A stretch of DNA of 5,607 nt, taken from NCBI GenBank assembly GCA_030839005.1, contig JAUZEM010000085.1:1-5607 (forward strand), given 5' to 3'. Below, piece after piece: positions 4,754 through 5,607 of this stretch (its first letter is position 1; the number at the start of each line of letters is the position of its first letter). The DNA is from Actinomycetota bacterium (GTDB taxonomy: Bacteria; Actinomycetota; Acidimicrobiia; IMCC26256; PALSA-610). The position numbers and the translations under genes are program-made. Under the pieces are notes generated by a model. The model did no database searches and was not told the origin of the DNA. It worked only from the letters and a program-made list of their open reading frames with translations.

Positions 4754-5607
4754 ATGCACGCCGACGACCGCGCCGACCGCGCCACCGACGAAGTCCCGGG
4801 CGCGCGGGCGGTGCTCGCGGTCCTCGTCGCGGCCTGGATCGTCGTGCTCGCGCTGTATCTCCGGCACGCGATCGTCCTGTCGTCCGACAGCGTCAACAAC
4901 CACGTCCACGTCTGGTACATCGCGCGCGATCTCTGGCACCACGGTCGGCTGCCATGGCGCATGCCGGTGCTCGCGCACGGCGATGCGTACGCGTACCCCT
5001 ACGGATTCGTCAACTGGACAACGGCCGCGCTCGTCTGGCCGCTCTTCGGCGACTGGGCGGTCACGCTGTGGACCGCGCTCGGCACGATCGGGTGCGTCGT
5101 CGCGACCTTCACCGCGTTCCCGGAGTTGCGGCGCGGTTGGTGGGCCGCCGGGGTCCTCGCGAACCCGGCGATCCTCGAGGCGCTGCTGTTCGGTCAGCAG
5201 TCGTTCGCCTGGGGAGCAATGCTCCTGCTGTTCGGCGTGGCGGCGTGGCGGCGCGGGCATCACGCGTGGGCGGCCGTCCTCGTCGGCGTCGGACAGGCGA
5301 ACCACGCGGCCATCGTGTTGCCGATGGGCATGCTGCTCGTGCTTGCCTGCCTGCCCTTCGCCCGCGACCGTCTCGCGATCGTCCGCTGGTACGCGTTGTC
5401 GTGCGCGATCGCGCTGCCGGCGGTTTGGCTCGTCTTCGCGTCACCCACCACTGCCCAGACATCCGCGGGCCAGCAGCTGTCCAACTTCTGGGGCACCTTC
5501 GGGCCGCGGACGTTCCTCGTGGGGCTTCCCGTCATCTGCGTACTCGTGCGGCGCACGGGCATCCGGGCGCTCGCACCGGTCGGAGTCGTCCTGGCGCTGA
5601 TGGGCCA
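4754..5607 (+). CDS. Polytopic membrane protein, probable GT-C-fold glycosyltransferase (3' end outside window)
   Basis: The frame is open from the start codon to the right edge with no stop, giving 284 codons. A short charged N-terminus (about 15 residues) leads into a membrane segment at about 18-36. A long loop follows with SSDS (D45), N48, H50, H52, a Trp/His-rich stretch and AYPYGF, then further hydrophobic segments up to the edge. Around residues 137-150 NPAILEALLFGQQ precedes a membrane helix, which recalls the GQ element seen after the first loops in GT87/PMT-like GT-C proteins. GT-C enzymes take sugars from polyprenyl-phosphate donors on the outer membrane face and keep a catalytic acid in the first outer loop; D45 is the candidate. 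The gene starts 11 bases after the fusion gene; an in-frame GTG at 4748 is an equal alternative, and no ribosome site distinguishes them. No Pfam-level family is recognised with certainty; a flippase or polymerase is an alternative. Confidence 0.75.
   Translation, partial: MHADDRADRATDEVPGARAVLAVLVAAWIVVLALYLRHAIVLSSDSVNNHVHVWYIARDLWHHGRLPWRMPVLAHGDAYAYPYGFVNWTTAALVWPLFGDWAVTLWTALGTIGCVVATFTAFPELRRGWWAAGVLANPAILEALLFGQQSFAWGAMLLLFGVAAWRRGHHAWAAVLVGVGQANHAAIVLPMGMLLVLACLPFARDRLAIVRWYALSCAIALPAVWLVFASPTTAQTSAGQQLSNFWGTFGPRTFLVGLPVICVLVRRTGIRALAPVGVVLALMG

Larger units (their letters stand above)
776..5607 (+). other. Operon: aminosugar synthesis and lipid-linked transfer, four genes
   Basis: Four genes run rightward with junctions of -4, -4 and +11 bases and no room for internal terminators. 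The start codons are ATG, TTG, GTG and then ATG or GTG. Enzyme classes run from cytosolic nucleotide-sugar modification (aminotransferase, SDR), through membrane loading and deacylation (GT2-NodB fusion), to a probable outer-face glycosyltransferase. The order fits a pathway that decorates a cell-envelope polymer or lipid with an amino sugar. The operon continues past the right edge. Confidence 0.75.

Noticed and set aside
4463..5305. A 280-codon minus-strand frame over the fusion end and the membrane protein
   Set aside because: Charged, patternless product; the plus strand carries the NodB H591 motif and a hydrophobic membrane protein here.
1..5607. tRNA, rRNA, CRISPR array, insertion sequence or phage genes
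   Set aside because: No cloverleaf, spacer-repeat pattern, transposase motif or terminal inverted repeats were seen; the only repeats are the short tandem ones listed.

Overview
The window is very GC-rich (NCG/NCC codons throughout), tightly packed and uses TTG and GTG starts at overlapping gene junctions. This suggests a high-GC actinobacterium. An uncultured or environmental lineage such as Acidimicrobiia is a guess from style only; nothing here fixes the taxon.

Layout. Bases 1-95 hold the last 30 residues of a GNAT-type acetyltransferase (+). It overlaps tail to tail with a shikimate-kinase-fold gene on the minus strand (73-618). That kinase keeps its Walker A and lid residues but has lost two shikimate-binding signatures, and it carries an in-frame 12-bp tandem repeat. 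A 157-bp divergent intergenic region (619-775) follows. It contains a 14-bp tandem repeat just upstream of the kinase, a 10-bp palindrome, and a TANNNT box placed for leaderless transcription of the rightward genes.

From 776 to the right edge there is one rightward operon of four genes: a DegT/DnrJ/EryC1/StrS sugar aminotransferase (776-1900), an extended-SDR NAD-dependent sugar epimerase-like enzyme (1897-2814), a 643-residue fusion (2811-4742), and a polytopic GT-C-like membrane protein (4754 to the edge, open). The fusion joins a GT2 polyprenyl-phosphate-glycosyltransferase-like domain, about seven membrane segments and a NodB (CE4) deacetylase. Junctions are 4-nt overlaps (TTGA, GTGA) and an 11-nt gap, so the four are very likely co-transcribed and translationally coupled.

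Reading of the operon (inference). The gene classes match the logic of the Gram-negative Arn pathway. ArnB is a DegT aminotransferase, ArnC a GT2 that loads an N-acylated aminosugar on undecaprenyl phosphate, ArnD a NodB-fold deformylase acting on that lipid-linked sugar, and ArnT a GT-C that transfers it outside the membrane. Mycobacteria use a similar lipid-linked route to put galactosamine on arabinogalactan. Here the ArnC-like and ArnD-like activities appear fused in one membrane-spanning chain, with the GT2 domain predicted inside and the NodB domain outside. The SDR lacks the acidic residue expected of a dehydratase or ArnA/UXS-type decarboxylase, so the keto-sugar for the aminotransferase probably comes from an enzyme outside the window or from a different SDR chemistry. 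The fused enzyme and its cassette are the most interesting content.
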